From Flavobacteriales bacterium (lineage in GTDB: Bacteria; Bacteroidota; Bacteroidia; Flavobacteriales; CAJXXR01), in the NCBI GenBank assembly GCA_025210805.1, contig JAOAQX010000018.1, forward strand, positions 1 through 64,000: a stretch of DNA of 64,000 bases, in the 5' to 3' direction. The notes under the pieces are model-generated. The model was not told the DNA's origin, did not search any database, and was given only the letters and a program-made list of their open reading frames with translations. Of this stretch, positions 1 through 9,730 are shown piece by piece. The position numbers and the translations under genes were made by a program. Each line of letters begins with the position of its first letter. Position 1 is the first letter of the stretch.

Positions 1-318
1 GAGAGAATCGGAAAAGAAATTGTATCACTTTTGTCAGTTCGAGTGAATTTTCTGTAGAGAAACGGAAGAAAATTTTTATCGAGAACCGAGTCTTGATTCT
101 CAGATTTTGTACTCGATACAATTTTTGATTCCATTGCATTTCATCAAAAACCACTCGAACTGACATACTCGATACAATTTTTATATCTCAATCAGTTCAG
201 CCTGTCCCGACCCATCGGGAAGTGATTTCTTTGGAGAGAATCGGAAAAGAAATTGTATCACTTTTGTCAGTTCGAGTGAATTTTCTGTAGAGAAACGGAA
301 GAAAATTTTATCGAGAAC
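1..318. repeat. Intergenic direct and inverted repeat block
   Basis: Two near-identical copies of an 85-86 bp unit lie at 1-86 and 234-318, differing by one T in a T-run. Between them, 152-165 (CACTCGAACTGACA) is the inverse of TGTCAGTTCGAGTG inside each unit, and CTCGATACAATTTTT occurs twice (near 112 and 167). The block is noncoding and looks like a REP-type hairpin element of the kind scattered between flavobacterial genes. It lies just downstream of the DUF2130 gene, so it may act in 3'-end formation; that role is inference. Confidence 0.8.
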
Positions 319-333
319 ATCATTTTCGAAAAA

Positions 334-1827
334 TTAATCTTCTAAATCCTTAAATTTCTGTTTCATTGTGGGATTATTATAAGTCAGTTTTTTTATAGTA
401 AGTCCTTGAGCCTTATCATTTGCTAAGCGGAGATTTCTATCTGAAGACAATAAAGCATCTTTGGTTTTTTGAAGGTGAGAAATTGTTTTATCTATTTCAG
501 AAATGGCTGTCGCAAATTTTCTTGTGGCTCTTTCATAGTTGGTAGAAAAACCTGTTTTAAAGGCTTCCATTTTTGCCTCAAAATTTGTAATATCTATATT
601 CTGATTTCTCATCATACTCAATTCCTGTTTGTAAGCCAACGCCTTCATTCCCGAATTTTTTAGCAGACTGATTATTTGGATAAAAAACTGAGGACGTATC
701 ACATACATTTTTTCATATTTATGAGAAACATCAACAATTCCTGTGTTGTAAAACTCATTTTCTGTTTCTAATAAAGAGACCAAAACGGCATATTCGCAAC
801 CTTTTGCTTTACGGTCTTTATCGAGTTTTGCAAAAAAGTCTTCGTTTTTCTTTTTGGTAGCAGTTTGGTCATTTTCGTTTTTCATCTCAAACATGATGGA
901 AACAATTTCATTTCCGTTCCCATCTTCTTCTCTGAAAATATAATCCCCTTTTGTACCTCCAGAAGCATCGTTATCTTTTTCGAAATAGGCATTTTGAAAA
1001 GCCGTAGATCGGAGTTTATTAAATGCTATTTCACAATGTTGTTCTAAGGTTTCCCCAAGCATTTTTGTAGAGAGCTTTTGTTTGAAATCCTGAAGACGCT
1101 CTATTTCATTTTCTCTTAATTTGATCACTTCATTTTTGGCGATCAATTCATTAGAATGTTGCTGTTTTAAGGCTTGTTCCAATAATTCTTTTTCAGCATC
1201 CTTATGTTTAAGCGCATTCTCTAGCTGATCTTTCTCCTTTTCTACTTGATTAACTGCCGTGGTAAGTTCCAATTTTTTTTGGGTCTCCGCTTGTTCCAAT
1301 GCCGATTCCAGTGCTTTTATCCTCAGTTCTTTCTCTGCTATTTTTTCTTTTTCAAGTGTAACAGCATTCGTAATTTCTAATTTTTTATAACTTTCAGCTT
1401 GGTCTAGCTTTGACTGTAAATCACGAATAAGGTGCTCTTTTTTAACAATTTTATCTTGCACTTCATTTACCACCTGAGATAACTCTAGCTTTTTCTGTGT
1501 TTCAGCCTGTTCCAGCTTAGATTCTAATGCGCTAATCAAGCTTTTTTTCTTAGAAACCTCATCCATCAACTGAGCTTTACTCTTGATTTTCAAGGCTTCT
1601 ATTTCTTGTTGTTTTATTGCCAATTCTTGTTGAAACTCCTGCTTTAGTTCCGATGTTTTTAATTGCAAAGCAGTTTCTTTATCCTTATTAGCAAGAGTCA
1701 ATTTCTCGGCTATTTCTTTTTCAAACTGCTCATCCCGAACTTGTTTAGTAATATCATGATAAAGAGATTCATCTACCTTAAAAACTTCTTGGCAATTTGG
1801 ACAAGTGATATTATTATTTTGAGACAT
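334..1827 (-). CDS. DUF2130 family protein (zinc-ribbon, coiled coil, nuclease-like core)
   Basis: A 497-residue protein. The N-terminus carries a single CPNC knuckle (residues 9-12), then about 200 residues of charged coiled coil built from near-repeats ([17 protein letters not shown] recurs three times). The C-terminal half matches the DUF2130 family: KGDYIF followed by IMFEMKNE gives a D...ExK arrangement like that of PD-(D/E)XK nucleases. Function in the family is not established; a DNA-processing role is inference from that fold. It is monocistronic, with the next upstream gene divergent, and I found no clear TAnnTTTG box in front of it. The ATG start is supported by the cysteine knuckle directly after it. 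Confidence 0.85.
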   Translation of the reverse strand: MSQNNNITCPNCQEVFKVDESLYHDITKQVRDEQFEKEIAEKLTLANKDKETALQLKTSELKQEFQQELAIKQQEIEALKIKSKAQLMDEVSKKKSLISALESKLEQAETQKKLELSQVVNEVQDKIVKKEHLIRDLQSKLDQAESYKKLEITNAVTLEKEKIAEKELRIKALESALEQAETQKKLELTTAVNQVEKEKDQLENALKHKDAEKELLEQALKQQHSNELIAKNEVIKLRENEIERLQDFKQKLSTKMLGETLEQHCEIAFNKLRSTAFQNAYFEKDNDASGGTKGDYIFREEDGNGNEIVSIMFEMKNENDQTATKKKNEDFFAKLDKDRKAKGCEYAVLVSLLETENEFYNTGIVDVSHKYEKMYVIRPQFFIQIISLLKNSGMKALAYKQELSMMRNQNIDITNFEAKMEAFKTGFSTNYERATRKFATAISEIDKTISHLQKTKDALLSSDRNLRLANDKAQGLTIKKLTYNNPTMKQKFKDLED

Positions 1828-1956
1828 GGTGGTTTGTTTTATGTTCTAAACTATGAAAGTGTATTCATCTTCTAAATGATTTCAAAGTATAAAGATATTC
1901 GTTTTTGATGTATTACAAAGATATTTTATAGCAACGACATCTTGCGTCATAATACG

Positions 1957-1964
1957 TATTTTTG
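1957..1964 (+). promoter_or_regulatory. -7 box TATTTTTG for the small plus-strand gene
   Basis: This matches the Bacteroidota consensus TAnnTTTG and sits 9 nt before the ATG at 1974, which would give a nearly leaderless message. No -33 TTTG was found at the usual spacing, so this is a half-match. Confidence 0.35.
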
Positions 1965-1973
1965 TACTAAAAT

Positions 1974-2180
1974 ATGTATCCTTACCATAACCGAATTAAA
2001 CAAAGAATAAAAGCTGACGAACTAATTAAGTTTGAATACGTGGGTCAATACAAAAAAATTGCTCCTTGTTTGCTTCTTTACTTTAAAACAGAACCTTATA
2101 TCCGTCCAATAAGAGTACATCGGTTTGAAGAATATAAAAGTATTTTGGAGAATTGGCAAGGTGGTAATAAAGTAAATTAA
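1974..2180 (+). CDS. Small conserved-looking protein, 68 aa
   Basis: A compact reading frame of 68 residues with coding-like composition: a basic, tyrosine-rich N-terminus (YHNRIKQRIKADEL), a central hydrophobic strand around APCLLLYFKT, and a C-terminal helix with HRFEEYKSIL. I do not recognise a named family. It is the only plus-strand gene in the first 59 kb that I accept. The reasons are its composition, a -7 box just upstream and the lack of an opposing gene. It is followed 12 nt later by the 60-bp relic of the DUF3841 gene, so before the insertion of the 2.2-11.4 kb module it may have been the convergent neighbour of DUF3841 (inference). Confidence 0.6.
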   Translation: MYPYHNRIKQRIKADELIKFEYVGQYKKIAPCLLLYFKTEPYIRPIRVHRFEEYKSILENWQGGNKVN

Positions 2181-2192
2181 TTGGCTTCAGTA

Positions 2193-2252
2193 AAAATCAT
2201 CGCCCAACAAATTCTTTCACCTCCACAATTTCTGCTAAAGACAGGGACCAAA
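2193..2252 (-). repeat. 60-bp perfect duplicate of the DUF3841 gene 3' end
   Basis: Positions 2193-2252 are identical, base for base, to 11454-11513, which encode the last 18 residues and stop codon of the DUF3841 protein (ending EIVEVKEFVGR). The rest of the gene is absent here. The two copies are in direct orientation and bracket 9.2 kb. This fits either an att-like duplication at a gene 3' end or a relic of a second gene copy. Confidence 0.9.
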
Positions 2253-2275
2253 GAGTTCTAAGACATTCAGAAAAA

Positions 2276-2983
2276 TTATTCCATCTCATTTCCCTCAAAA
2301 AGGGAAGAAACAGCAGCTTGATATGGTTTTGAAACGGGAAGCTTTTGATTGTTTACAACAATTTCATTTCGATTTATCCGCTGTATTTCTTGGATATTTG
2401 CTATATATCTTAAGTGAGTTCTTATAAATTTATTAGGTGGTAAAATAGGTATAATTTCAGATATTTTTAGTCGAATCACAATCATCTTATCTTCTTTTAA
2501 AAGAATATTGAGATAATTTCCTTCACTCATAATATAAAGTATGTTCTCATAGTTAATTCTATAAGAATTTTTTCCTTCTTGGATAATTATAGTCTTCTCT
2601 TTCTTTAACTCAATACTCTTAGTTATTAAGTTATTAAGATTAAACAATAAGGCTTTGAAATTAAACGGTTTTGTTAAGAATATTTCAGGTTTTGTTTTAT
2701 AGACCCGAGATAATATTTGGGAGTCATCTTTACCCGTCAAAAAGACAATTTTAATTGCTAAACCTAGACTTCGAATTTTTTTTGCCAACCAAATTCCATT
2801 TCTACTTCCTTCCAGATCAATATCAAGAAGTACGATAGACGGAGATAAATTTTTACATTTTTCCCAAGCATCTTCAGCAGAACTACAGATCCCTAGAACA
2901 ATATAATTGTTATTTTCTAGGAATAACCTTATAGATAGAGCGATAAAGCTTTCATCTTCCACAATTAATATACTTTTCTCCAT
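2276..2983 (-). CDS. LytTR-family response regulator
   Basis: A 235-residue two-domain regulator. Residues 1-120 form a receiver domain with the acidic pocket at E9/D10/E11, phospho-acceptor D54 (VLLDIDLEGS), T83 and K105. Residues from about 130 to 235 are a LytTR DNA-binding domain (ILYIMSEGNYLNILL and FIRTHLRYIANIQEI are typical). It would bind promoters as a phosphorylated dimer. Its ATG overlaps the end of the histidine kinase gene by 19 nt, so the two are translationally coupled and form a cognate pair. Targets are unknown; the adjacent secreted-protein genes are reasonable candidates (inference). Confidence 0.93.
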   Translation of the reverse strand: MEKSILIVEDESFIALSIRLFLENNNYIVLGICSSAEDAWEKCKNLSPSIVLLDIDLEGSRNGIWLAKKIRSLGLAIKIVFLTGKDDSQILSRVYKTKPEIFLTKPFNFKALLFNLNNLITKSIELKKEKTIIIQEGKNSYRINYENILYIMSEGNYLNILLKEDKMIVIRLKISEIIPILPPNKFIRTHLRYIANIQEIQRINRNEIVVNNQKLPVSKPYQAAVSSLFEGNEME

Positions 2984-4926
2984 ATATTTAAGTTCTTTAG
3001 TTTGGCTTTAAGCCTAAAAGGTTCTTGTGCGATTGGTATAATTTCTCCTTCAAGTTCTTGAACGATCATCTTTATCAATGATTGACCAAAACTTTTTTCA
3101 ACGTGATTGACATTTTGAGAGGGTTTTCCACTATCGTAAAAATCAATTGTATAAATATCATCTATATCATGTTTTAACGAAAAGTTTAAAATCAGCTTCG
3201 TATTTTCTCCACTGTCAGCGTGTTTTAAAGAGTTACTAATGAGTTCGTTTATCAAAAGACCTAAATGAATAGCCTTTTGAGAGGAACAATATATCCCATC
3301 TATATCAAGCTGATAATCAAAATGAGCGGAATAAGATTTAGAAATAGTGGAAAACAATTGTTGTAAATAGTCCTTAATGTTTATCTCGTTAATTTGATTT
3401 GCTTTATATAGTTGTTCATGAACAATAGTTAGTGCTGATATTTTACTATTGAAGTTTTGGAAATCAAAATTTCCTTTATTTTTATAATAATCAATCTGCG
3501 CTATTGAGGTTACCATTTGTAAATTGTTCTTAACTCGGTGATATACCTCATTCATTAAAAACTTTGAATTCTCTAAAGCAATATTCAATGTTCTAGACTG
3601 TTTGATTAATTTTCTCTGAATCTTTTTTTGATTGATAATCATATAAACTAACCAGATAGAAACTAGAATAAGTATACCCGATAAGATATATAATCTCTTA
3701 TTAAGTCGTTGTTCATGATTTAAGGATTCCTCTTTTACTACTAATAATTGGGCGTTCCAAAATTTGTCTAAAAACAAGGCTTCTTTCTTTGCTTTCTTTT
3801 TATTTTGGTTGATTAATTTACGGACTTTATGGAGTTCCTTCTTATGGTATTGTGCCTTTTTGCTATTATTACTATTTATATATAATTGTTCTTTTACACT
3901 ATGGTAACGCAATTGTGATTTCACACTCAAAGGTCTAATACCCAGCAATGAATCCTTCTCCGCAGTAGTTAGCGCTGTTTTGGCAGCCTCATAATTTTCC
4001 ATACTTAAATATAGATAAGCAAGTTGAATATAGTTTTCAAATACTACGGCTCTATTAAACAGTTTAGCTACTTGTATTCTCTTTTTCGTAATTTCTATTA
4101 GTTTTTCAATTGATCTATCCTCCTTTATATCTTCCATATTCGACTCAATTACTAATTTGAAGTACGCAGAGTAGGCTAAATCAGCTTGAGCTGTATCTTT
4201 ATTTCCCCACAGTCTCCATGCGTTGTGAAATGCCTCATAAGCCTCATCTTTATGCCCTAAAGCTTTATAAGCTAAACCAATATTATTATGTAAAGACGCA
4301 ATTGCTTTTTGACCTTTTTTGATTTTTAGCTGCAGTTTAAAAAAATTCAATGCCAATTCATAATCTTGTAAATAGTAGAATAAATTCCCTAAGGACTCAT
4401 AGATATATTCATCTGATAATCCTCTATTTATTTCCTTGAGGTAATAGATAGTAGCAATTTTTATTTGATAAATATTGTTTTTCTTTGAGGTCAATAAATA
4501 ATTCTCTACTATTACATCTGCATGCTTACAGTCGTTTAATACATTGGGTTTATTAAAAATAATATCATGGAGATAATGATGTTTAATACTATCATTTTTT
4601 ATGATAAGCATTTTAGCAAGGTAAAGATGATCTTTTAAAATTTCATTTTTTTCTTTTCGTATTAGACGATCTATTTTCACAAGGTTTTGAGCAGTGTCAC
4701 CATATATATGCAAATTAGAAATTTGCTGAAACTGTTTTTCTATATTCCGATAATAATAACCATGCTTACACTTGTCTTGTCCAAAAGAAGAAAAAGAAAA
4801 AAGTAGATAGATTCCAAAATATATAAAGACTTTTGCATCTATTTTTTTAAACAAAAAACACTGACTCCTGTATAGTTTTCTGAAATATTTTAATTTAATA
4901 TGTACTTGTATCTTTTTCACAGTCAA
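2965..4926 (-). CDS. Membrane sensor histidine kinase, TPR sensor, HisKA_2 type
   Basis: A 653-residue kinase. A hydrophobic N-terminal segment (about 31-49, ending SFGQ) is probably a signal peptide or anchor. Residues 60-400 are a periplasmic TPR-like helical region (LASLHNNIGLAYKALG, EAYEAFHNA). A transmembrane helix lies at 412-431. The cytoplasmic part has the HisKA_2 phospho-acceptor motif NEVYHRVKNNLQ with H463 and an ATPase N box INELISNSLKHA (560-570). This TPR-TM-HisKA_2 layout with a LytTR partner is common in Flavobacteriia. It is co-transcribed with the downstream regulator from a well-formed promoter at 5014-5043. Confidence 0.92.
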   Translation of the reverse strand: MTVKKIQVHIKLKYFRKLYRSQCFLFKKIDAKVFIYFGIYLLFSFSSFGQDKCKHGYYYRNIEKQFQQISNLHIYGDTAQNLVKIDRLIRKEKNEILKDHLYLAKMLIIKNDSIKHHYLHDIIFNKPNVLNDCKHADVIVENYLLTSKKNNIYQIKIATIYYLKEINRGLSDEYIYESLGNLFYYLQDYELALNFFKLQLKIKKGQKAIASLHNNIGLAYKALGHKDEAYEAFHNAWRLWGNKDTAQADLAYSAYFKLVIESNMEDIKEDRSIEKLIEITKKRIQVAKLFNRAVVFENYIQLAYLYLSMENYEAAKTALTTAEKDSLLGIRPLSVKSQLRYHSVKEQLYINSNNSKKAQYHKKELHKVRKLINQNKKKAKKEALFLDKFWNAQLLVVKEESLNHEQRLNKRLYILSGILILVSIWLVYMIINQKKIQRKLIKQSRTLNIALENSKFLMNEVYHRVKNNLQMVTSIAQIDYYKNKGNFDFQNFNSKISALTIVHEQLYKANQINEINIKDYLQQLFSTISKSYSAHFDYQLDIDGIYCSSQKAIHLGLLINELISNSLKHADSGENTKLILNFSLKHDIDDIYTIDFYDSGKPSQNVNHVEKSFGQSLIKMIVQELEGEIIPIAQEPFRLKAKLKNLNIWRKVY

Positions 4927-5013
4927 TTTTAGCTCTTACGATTGTTTTTTTTTTAGTTTTTTTTTGATGCGTTTAACTTCACTAATCAATACCGAGTTAT
5001 TAAGCACTTTAAA

Positions 5014-5043
5014 CAAATATAACCTAATACACTTACTTTCAAA
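5014..5043 (-). promoter_or_regulatory. Promoter of the kinase/LytTR operon
   Basis: On the minus strand, TTTG (5043-5040), an 18-nt spacer and TATATTTG (5021-5014) match the Bacteroidota -33/-7 pattern TTTG-N18-20-TAnnTTTG. The predicted start of transcription near 5007 leaves an untranslated leader of about 80 nt before the kinase ATG. Confidence 0.6.
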
Positions 5044-5541
5044 ACAATAATCACAATAAAATAACAGCCATATTTTAATAAAACATACGTATTTTAACCG
5101 ATGATTTTATCAAGACCTGATCGATCGATGTTCATTAGCTTTAAATCCGAATAGGTAAAAAAAAATGTTTTCCCACCTACTTTAAGCTAAAAAAACACGT
5201 AATATGTTTATTGATTTTGTTTTAGATGTGTAATAGACGACCTTCTGTTAGAAACTCTTTTTTAAGATGGTAGTTGACCCATTCCCCATTTGTGCGTAAA
5301 TAAAGATATGGCTGAGGATATTATGGTAGATTTCATTGCGGTTTTCTTATTGGTGTGGTTTATACAAACATATATTCTTTTTATATAAGAGTAGAGTTTT
5401 GTTGCTTTTTTGTGAAGTATTTTAAGGTTTTTATTAAGTATTGATATTTTATATCATTCATTTTGTTATAAATATTATATTTCAGTAAAAGATAGTATTT
5501 CATATGAGTAAAAAACTCTCTTTAAGAGCAAAAGCTTTTAA

Positions 5542-5593
5542 ACTTCCCCTTCATAATTAAAAATGCTAATAAAACCACAAGTGAAGGGGAAGT
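5542..5593 (-). terminator. Inverted repeat downstream of the propeller-like protein gene
   Basis: Arms ACTTCCCCTTCA (5542-5553) and TGAAGGGGAAGT (5582-5593) are a perfect 12-bp inverted repeat with a 28-nt loop, about 50 nt past the stop at 5644. The G/C-rich arms stand out from the AT-rich surroundings. There is no clean T-run, so it may be a processing or protein-binding site instead of an intrinsic terminator. Confidence 0.4.
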
Positions 5594-5643
5594 AATACCA
5601 TTAATGGTGTTAATTTACCATGAAATATTATGCCGATTATTTC

Positions 5644-7299
5644 TTAGAATTGATGAACACCGCCAGATCTTTCATTAGAACTAGAAGCTGCGTTAAAATA
5701 ATAAGAAATATCCTGTATATCAGTTGTAAAAATATGACTGTTATTATGATCTATCCGAATTATTTCTCCAAAGTCATTATTTTTATTTTTATTAACTGCT
5801 TCTAGAGTTTTACTTAAGCTCCAAGTGGTATTAGTATTATCATAATCAAATTTGAGTATGGAACCACAGTTGTACAAACCACGATCATCGGGATCTTTAT
5901 GCCTTAATCCCACAAATAGAGTGCTTCCATCATTAGAAAGTGTAACATCTCTTCCAAAACGACTATCTTCTACAACCTCAGGAATGCTAAGATCGGTATA
6001 GATGTCTGATCTTATAATCGTTTGCTCTAAATCATAGCCAGTGGTGAGGTTACTAGCGTTTTCTCTGTAAATACTAACTCTACCTATATGCCCGGTACCA
6101 TAGTAGCCATCAAAGTCCACAAAACTAACAGCCAGAACGGAACCATCTCCACTGAAAGATACTGAGAAGGGGTCTGTACGCCATTGGAATTGATTTGGAG
6201 TTGAGATTCCATCATCTAGCGTAGCTTTATAATCCCAATTTCCTGTAGCGGTGTTTAATTCATAAATAGCTACTTTACCTAGTTTATTCTCAACAGGGCT
6301 AGCAGCTCCACCAACTCCTAATACGGCTAATTTGGTACCATCATTCGTAATTCCTATAGCGTATCCGAAAGTTCTATTGGATTCAATGATACCTGTAATA
6401 TTCTCATCATTCTGTATAGTAGTAAGATCCCAATTTATTCCATTACGATCGTAAATTAACACCTTATTTTCAGTAGAACTTTGAGATCCTACAAAAATTC
6501 TATTACCATCGTCAGAAATTCTAAGAGTTTTTTGACCGCCTCCAAAATTTTGAAAACTTATTATCAGGCTACTTTTATATTCCCAGAGGGTTCCTGTACG
6601 TTCAAAAATTTGAACGGCACTATAATTGGGGTTGGCTCCGGTTGCATCAACTCCAACACCTATTGCCAAAACATTTCCATTTTCTGAAATAGCTACTCCT
6701 TTTTCCATATAAACACTTTGCATATTACTGTAGGTTTCAGGATGAGTATTGATTAATGTATCTTCTACGAAATATCCGTTATTGTTGGTGTAAATATGTA
6801 CCCCTCCCCCATAATTTGTAGCAGCAAACTGAGTTCTCCCAGAAAGTACAGCTAATGTTGTTCCATCTCCAGAGTAATCTATCCCTCTTCCATATCTATT
6901 TGATGGATGAGAATTAGATCCTAAGTCATATAAAGGCTTGAGGATTGCTTTGGATAGGCTAATAGGCTCAGGTGAAAAAGAAACTCCTCCGCCTCCCGAG
7001 TTTCCGCCTCCTGAGTTTCCGCCTCCTGATCCTGTATTACACAAGTTTATCCAAGATGAGTTATTGTAAACATTGACACAATTATCAGATAAATCATAAA
7101 TAATCAACCCTTCAGCAGGACTAGATACATCGGTGTGTGAATTAATTCGTGGAATCAATACACCTTTATCAGTAGAGCTTATATCTAGAATAGATGAAGC
7201 ATGAGGTGTTATGGTTCCTATACCTATTTGTGAATAGGTTTCCTCATTTATCATTAGCATAAATAATAAACAAAATGTAATTTTTATGTTTGATTTCAT
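5644..7299 (-). CDS. Secreted surface protein with Bacteroidota GIGT head and beta-propeller-like repeats
   Basis: A 551-residue protein with a signal peptide (1-23, ending TYS) followed by a head module widespread in Bacteroidota exported proteins: QIGIGTITPHASSILDI, KGVLIPRI, SPAEGLIIYD and NNSSWINLC. A linker made of GGGNS/GGG repeats (about 92-105) leads into repeats of the type LSNDGSTLFVGL, ISDDGNRIFVGS and ISENGNVLAIGV, spaced about 50-60 residues apart, as in WD40-like or FG-GAP propellers. I see no type IX sorting domain. It lies 13 nt after the aryl-sulfotransferase-like gene and is probably co-transcribed. The exact role (adhesin or shell protein) is unknown. Confidence 0.75.
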   Translation of the reverse strand: MKSNIKITFCLLFMLMINEETYSQIGIGTITPHASSILDISSTDKGVLIPRINSHTDVSSPAEGLIIYDLSDNCVNVYNNSSWINLCNTGSGGGNSGGGNSGGGGVSFSPEPISLSKAILKPLYDLGSNSHPSNRYGRGIDYSGDGTTLAVLSGRTQFAATNYGGGVHIYTNNNGYFVEDTLINTHPETYSNMQSVYMEKGVAISENGNVLAIGVGVDATGANPNYSAVQIFERTGTLWEYKSSLIISFQNFGGGQKTLRISDDGNRIFVGSQSSTENKVLIYDRNGINWDLTTIQNDENITGIIESNRTFGYAIGITNDGTKLAVLGVGGAASPVENKLGKVAIYELNTATGNWDYKATLDDGISTPNQFQWRTDPFSVSFSGDGSVLAVSFVDFDGYYGTGHIGRVSIYRENASNLTTGYDLEQTIIRSDIYTDLSIPEVVEDSRFGRDVTLSNDGSTLFVGLRHKDPDDRGLYNCGSILKFDYDNTNTTWSLSKTLEAVNKNKNNDFGEIIRIDHNNSHIFTTDIQDISYYFNAASSSNERSGGVHQF

Positions 7300-7312
7300 A
7301 CGGATTGTTTTT

Positions 7313-8968
7313 TTAGTTCTTTACGTAAATTTTCTTGGTTAAAGAGTCGTTTATTTTTACAAAATATATACCTGCGTTAAACTCGGAGATATCAATTTTG
7401 ATGTGATTTCCTTGTAGTTGGTTTTCAATTAGCATTCTGCCTTGAGCGTCTATTATCCTTATCTGATACGTGTCATTTTGATCAAAATCCAAGGTTATGT
7501 TATTGGAGGTAGGGTTAGGATATAGAACAAAGTCTTTTGTGGATACTTCATCAACTGATATCGTTTCGCAAAAAGTTTCATTAGGTCCCAATTCTATATA
7601 CCCCTTTTTAGAAAGATCTTTTCCTACAAATGCTGAATAGGTAGTTGGGTATCTTTTAAGATTAAATATGTTAACTATGGTTCCAGGAATTGCCCCCTGG
7701 AAAGATGGAGTACCTTCATGAAATGGATTTATATATTCCCATACAATTTCTTCATTCGGAGTTATTTCAAATAAATAACCTTTAACTCCCACACAAATAA
7801 GTGTATTATTATTGGGTAGTTTCTGCACACTAGAGAGTCCAAAGCTTTTCATTTTAGCAGTATCTGGATGCACATAAGTCCATTCAAAATCATTGGGTGC
7901 AAAGGTGTTATTTAACTCATAAGATTGGGTGGAAGTATTAAAAACAGGATTGATTACATTTACAGAGGAGTACTGATAATTTACACGGTTGTTGTAAACC
8001 GAAATCATATTGAAATAATTATTGGTATCCGTTAAAAAGGATTTATTCCATTGTGCATCATGTTGGAAAAATAGTTTTTGATCTGTTGAGTCTCCGCGAT
8101 GATAGGCTGAAGGATTTCCCCAACGGTAGATTAAATCACCACCTTTTCCACTATTTCCACCAGAATGTGATGCAGCTTCAGCAGTTGTAGTACTGTGATC
8201 AATGATCCAAATCTCATTGAACGTTGGAACGCTAATCAGTATTTGATCAAGTTCCTCATTGTAATCTATAGAATTGCAGTGCATCCAGTCAGCTTTTTGG
8301 TTGTTGTTGTCATAATTGATATCGATCAATTCTGGGTGCTCAGAGACGATCCCATAATTCAGCTTTGTTGAATCCAGCTCTTGAACAAGGTGATCCCAGG
8401 CATGCCATTCCCATACAATATTTGCACTATCCAAACCTACGGGTTCTACTTCGATAAGATGATCTGGCCAAAGCTCATTTTCACTAAGCGTATTACTATC
8501 TCTTCCATGCGCTATACATTCTGAGAGATTCTTTTTCTCCCAAGCAAGAATTAGGATATTCCCATTAGGTAATATCTCAACATCATGATGCATCCTAACA
8601 TTAAAATTTTTATAAGTGTATCTCCAAAGGAGATCTCCATCCCAATTACGTCTCTCTACCATTTCTCCAGCACCACCAGCTGATATATTTGTTGCTGGTC
8701 CTAAATTTGCACTTCTTCCACATCTAATTAAATCTCCGTTCTCCAAGAGATATACAGAGTTTCCGGGCTTATAAATAAAGTCTTCCCACTTGTGAACAAC
8801 TTCTCCACAGTTGTTCAATAAAAAAACAGTCTGTTGATTATGTGGGAAAATCAAATTATAACCTTCAAAGGATAATTCTTTGTCATAACTTATTAGTCCA
8901 ATTGTGTTTTGGGCTAATAAATTGGTGGTTAGTAAACCGGTAATTATTACTGTGAGATATTTTAACAT
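7313..8968 (-). CDS. Secreted arylsulfotransferase-like protein with T9SS sorting domain
   Basis: Of the open frame reaching 9022, the start at 8968 is preferred because it begins a clean signal peptide (MLKYLTVIITGLLTTNLLAQ). The body resembles the bacterial arylsulfotransferase (ASST) propeller: FPHNQQTVFLLNNCGEVVHKW, then DGDLLWRYTYKN, MHHDVEILPNGNILILAWE and a second SVQKLPNNNTLICVG. The last 75 residues (LYPNPTSNNITLDF, DAQGRMLIE, GIYFVKIND, KKIYVKN) are a type A Por-secretion tail, so it should be exported by the type IX system to the cell surface. Catalysis is not certain, because many T9SS ASST-like proteins are uncharacterised. Confidence 0.82.
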   Translation of the reverse strand: MLKYLTVIITGLLTTNLLAQNTIGLISYDKELSFEGYNLIFPHNQQTVFLLNNCGEVVHKWEDFIYKPGNSVYLLENGDLIRCGRSANLGPATNISAGGAGEMVERRNWDGDLLWRYTYKNFNVRMHHDVEILPNGNILILAWEKKNLSECIAHGRDSNTLSENELWPDHLIEVEPVGLDSANIVWEWHAWDHLVQELDSTKLNYGIVSEHPELIDINYDNNNQKADWMHCNSIDYNEELDQILISVPTFNEIWIIDHSTTTAEAASHSGGNSGKGGDLIYRWGNPSAYHRGDSTDQKLFFQHDAQWNKSFLTDTNNYFNMISVYNNRVNYQYSSVNVINPVFNTSTQSYELNNTFAPNDFEWTYVHPDTAKMKSFGLSSVQKLPNNNTLICVGVKGYLFEITPNEEIVWEYINPFHEGTPSFQGAIPGTIVNIFNLKRYPTTYSAFVGKDLSKKGYIELGPNETFCETISVDEVSTKDFVLYPNPTSNNITLDFDQNDTYQIRIIDAQGRMLIENQLQGNHIKIDISEFNAGIYFVKINDSLTKKIYVKN

Positions 8969-9730
8969 TGTAGTTTTTTTTGCATAGCTCATACTCAATA
9001 AGATTCTAAATCTGGATCCCATAATAACTGCTGTTCGTTTGGTGCTGTTTACTTCCTGCTTTTAAATAAAAAGTTTAATAACATTTACTCGAAATGAGCT
9101 TTTCTCTCTCTGAGTCTTGGTTTATATATAGATCAAAAATAGTCGTATATTATCTCGAAACCGCACGTGCCATGCGGTTTGTTGAGGAGTCTTTACTTTT
9201 TGTGAAGTATTATTTATTCATTTTTTTTTTTGATAAAAACTTAATCAATAACAGCGTGTTTCTTGTTTTCAAAAAAGAAGAAAATCGCTAAAAACAATAG
9301 CGATCAAATAAATTCTTCGTTTCATTCGTAACACACAATCCTCCTTTCAAAATCATTTACAGAGAAAATAAAAAAACTAGAAGTGTGATGCTTTAGAATC
9401 GTATTTCTAAAAGGCATTTATATGTTTTCTATCTTCAAACAACACTTAAAGAAAATATTACTTCTGAAATTTTGAAATACAATTCAAGAGGGTTTAATGA
9501 CTAGTCAAATATTCATCCCCTTAGAAAGGGGACCTAGCATTATTTAAGAAGCTATGGAACGCTGAGATATTTTGTTTTATTAGCAAAAAATACCGTACAG
9601 CACTAAAGTTCAATTATGAACGCGTGAGTAAATGAACATATAGTAAGTACGGTATAAGTAAACATTTAATAGACTTCAGAAGAATGTACAAATCTATACT
9701 GATGATTCTTTTGAAATTAAATGCTATTAT
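8969..9730. other. About 760-bp gene-free interval
   Basis: It contains a hairpin with arms AAACCGCA/TGCGGTTT (9158-9180), a small CCCCTT/AAGGGG hairpin (9517-9531) and one copy of the dispersed repeat family (9589-9654). A 65-codon plus-strand frame at 9094-9291 was rejected as non-coding. No promoter for the gene at 8968 could be identified. Confidence 0.5.
9589..9654. repeat. Dispersed intergenic element, copy A
   Basis: Outer arms ATACCGTAC (9589-9597) and GTACGGTAT (9646-9654) are a perfect 9-bp inverted repeat, and inside them GTTCAATTATGAAC is a second palindrome. The core ACTAAAGTTCAATTATGAACG..TGAGTAAAT recurs in diverged form at 11145-11207 and 56930-56970. Confidence 0.65.

Larger units (their letters stand above)
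4927..5643. other. 717-bp gene-free interval
   Basis: It holds the kinase-operon promoter (5014-5043), an inverted repeat (5542-5593) and a copy of the dispersed ATACCAT/ATGGTGTTA element (5595-5618). No reading frame in it looks coding, and the rest is AT-rich sequence in which I see nothing. Confidence 0.6.

Noticed and set aside
1974-2252. Possibility that the 60-bp repeat is part of the small plus-strand gene
   Set aside because: The repeat begins 12 nt after that gene's stop codon and is in the minus-strand coding orientation of DUF3841.
9094-9291. 65-codon plus-strand open frame
   Set aside because: No promoter, no family resemblance, low-complexity tail (IFFFDKN) and a palindrome inside it; looks like chance in AT-rich intergenic DNA.
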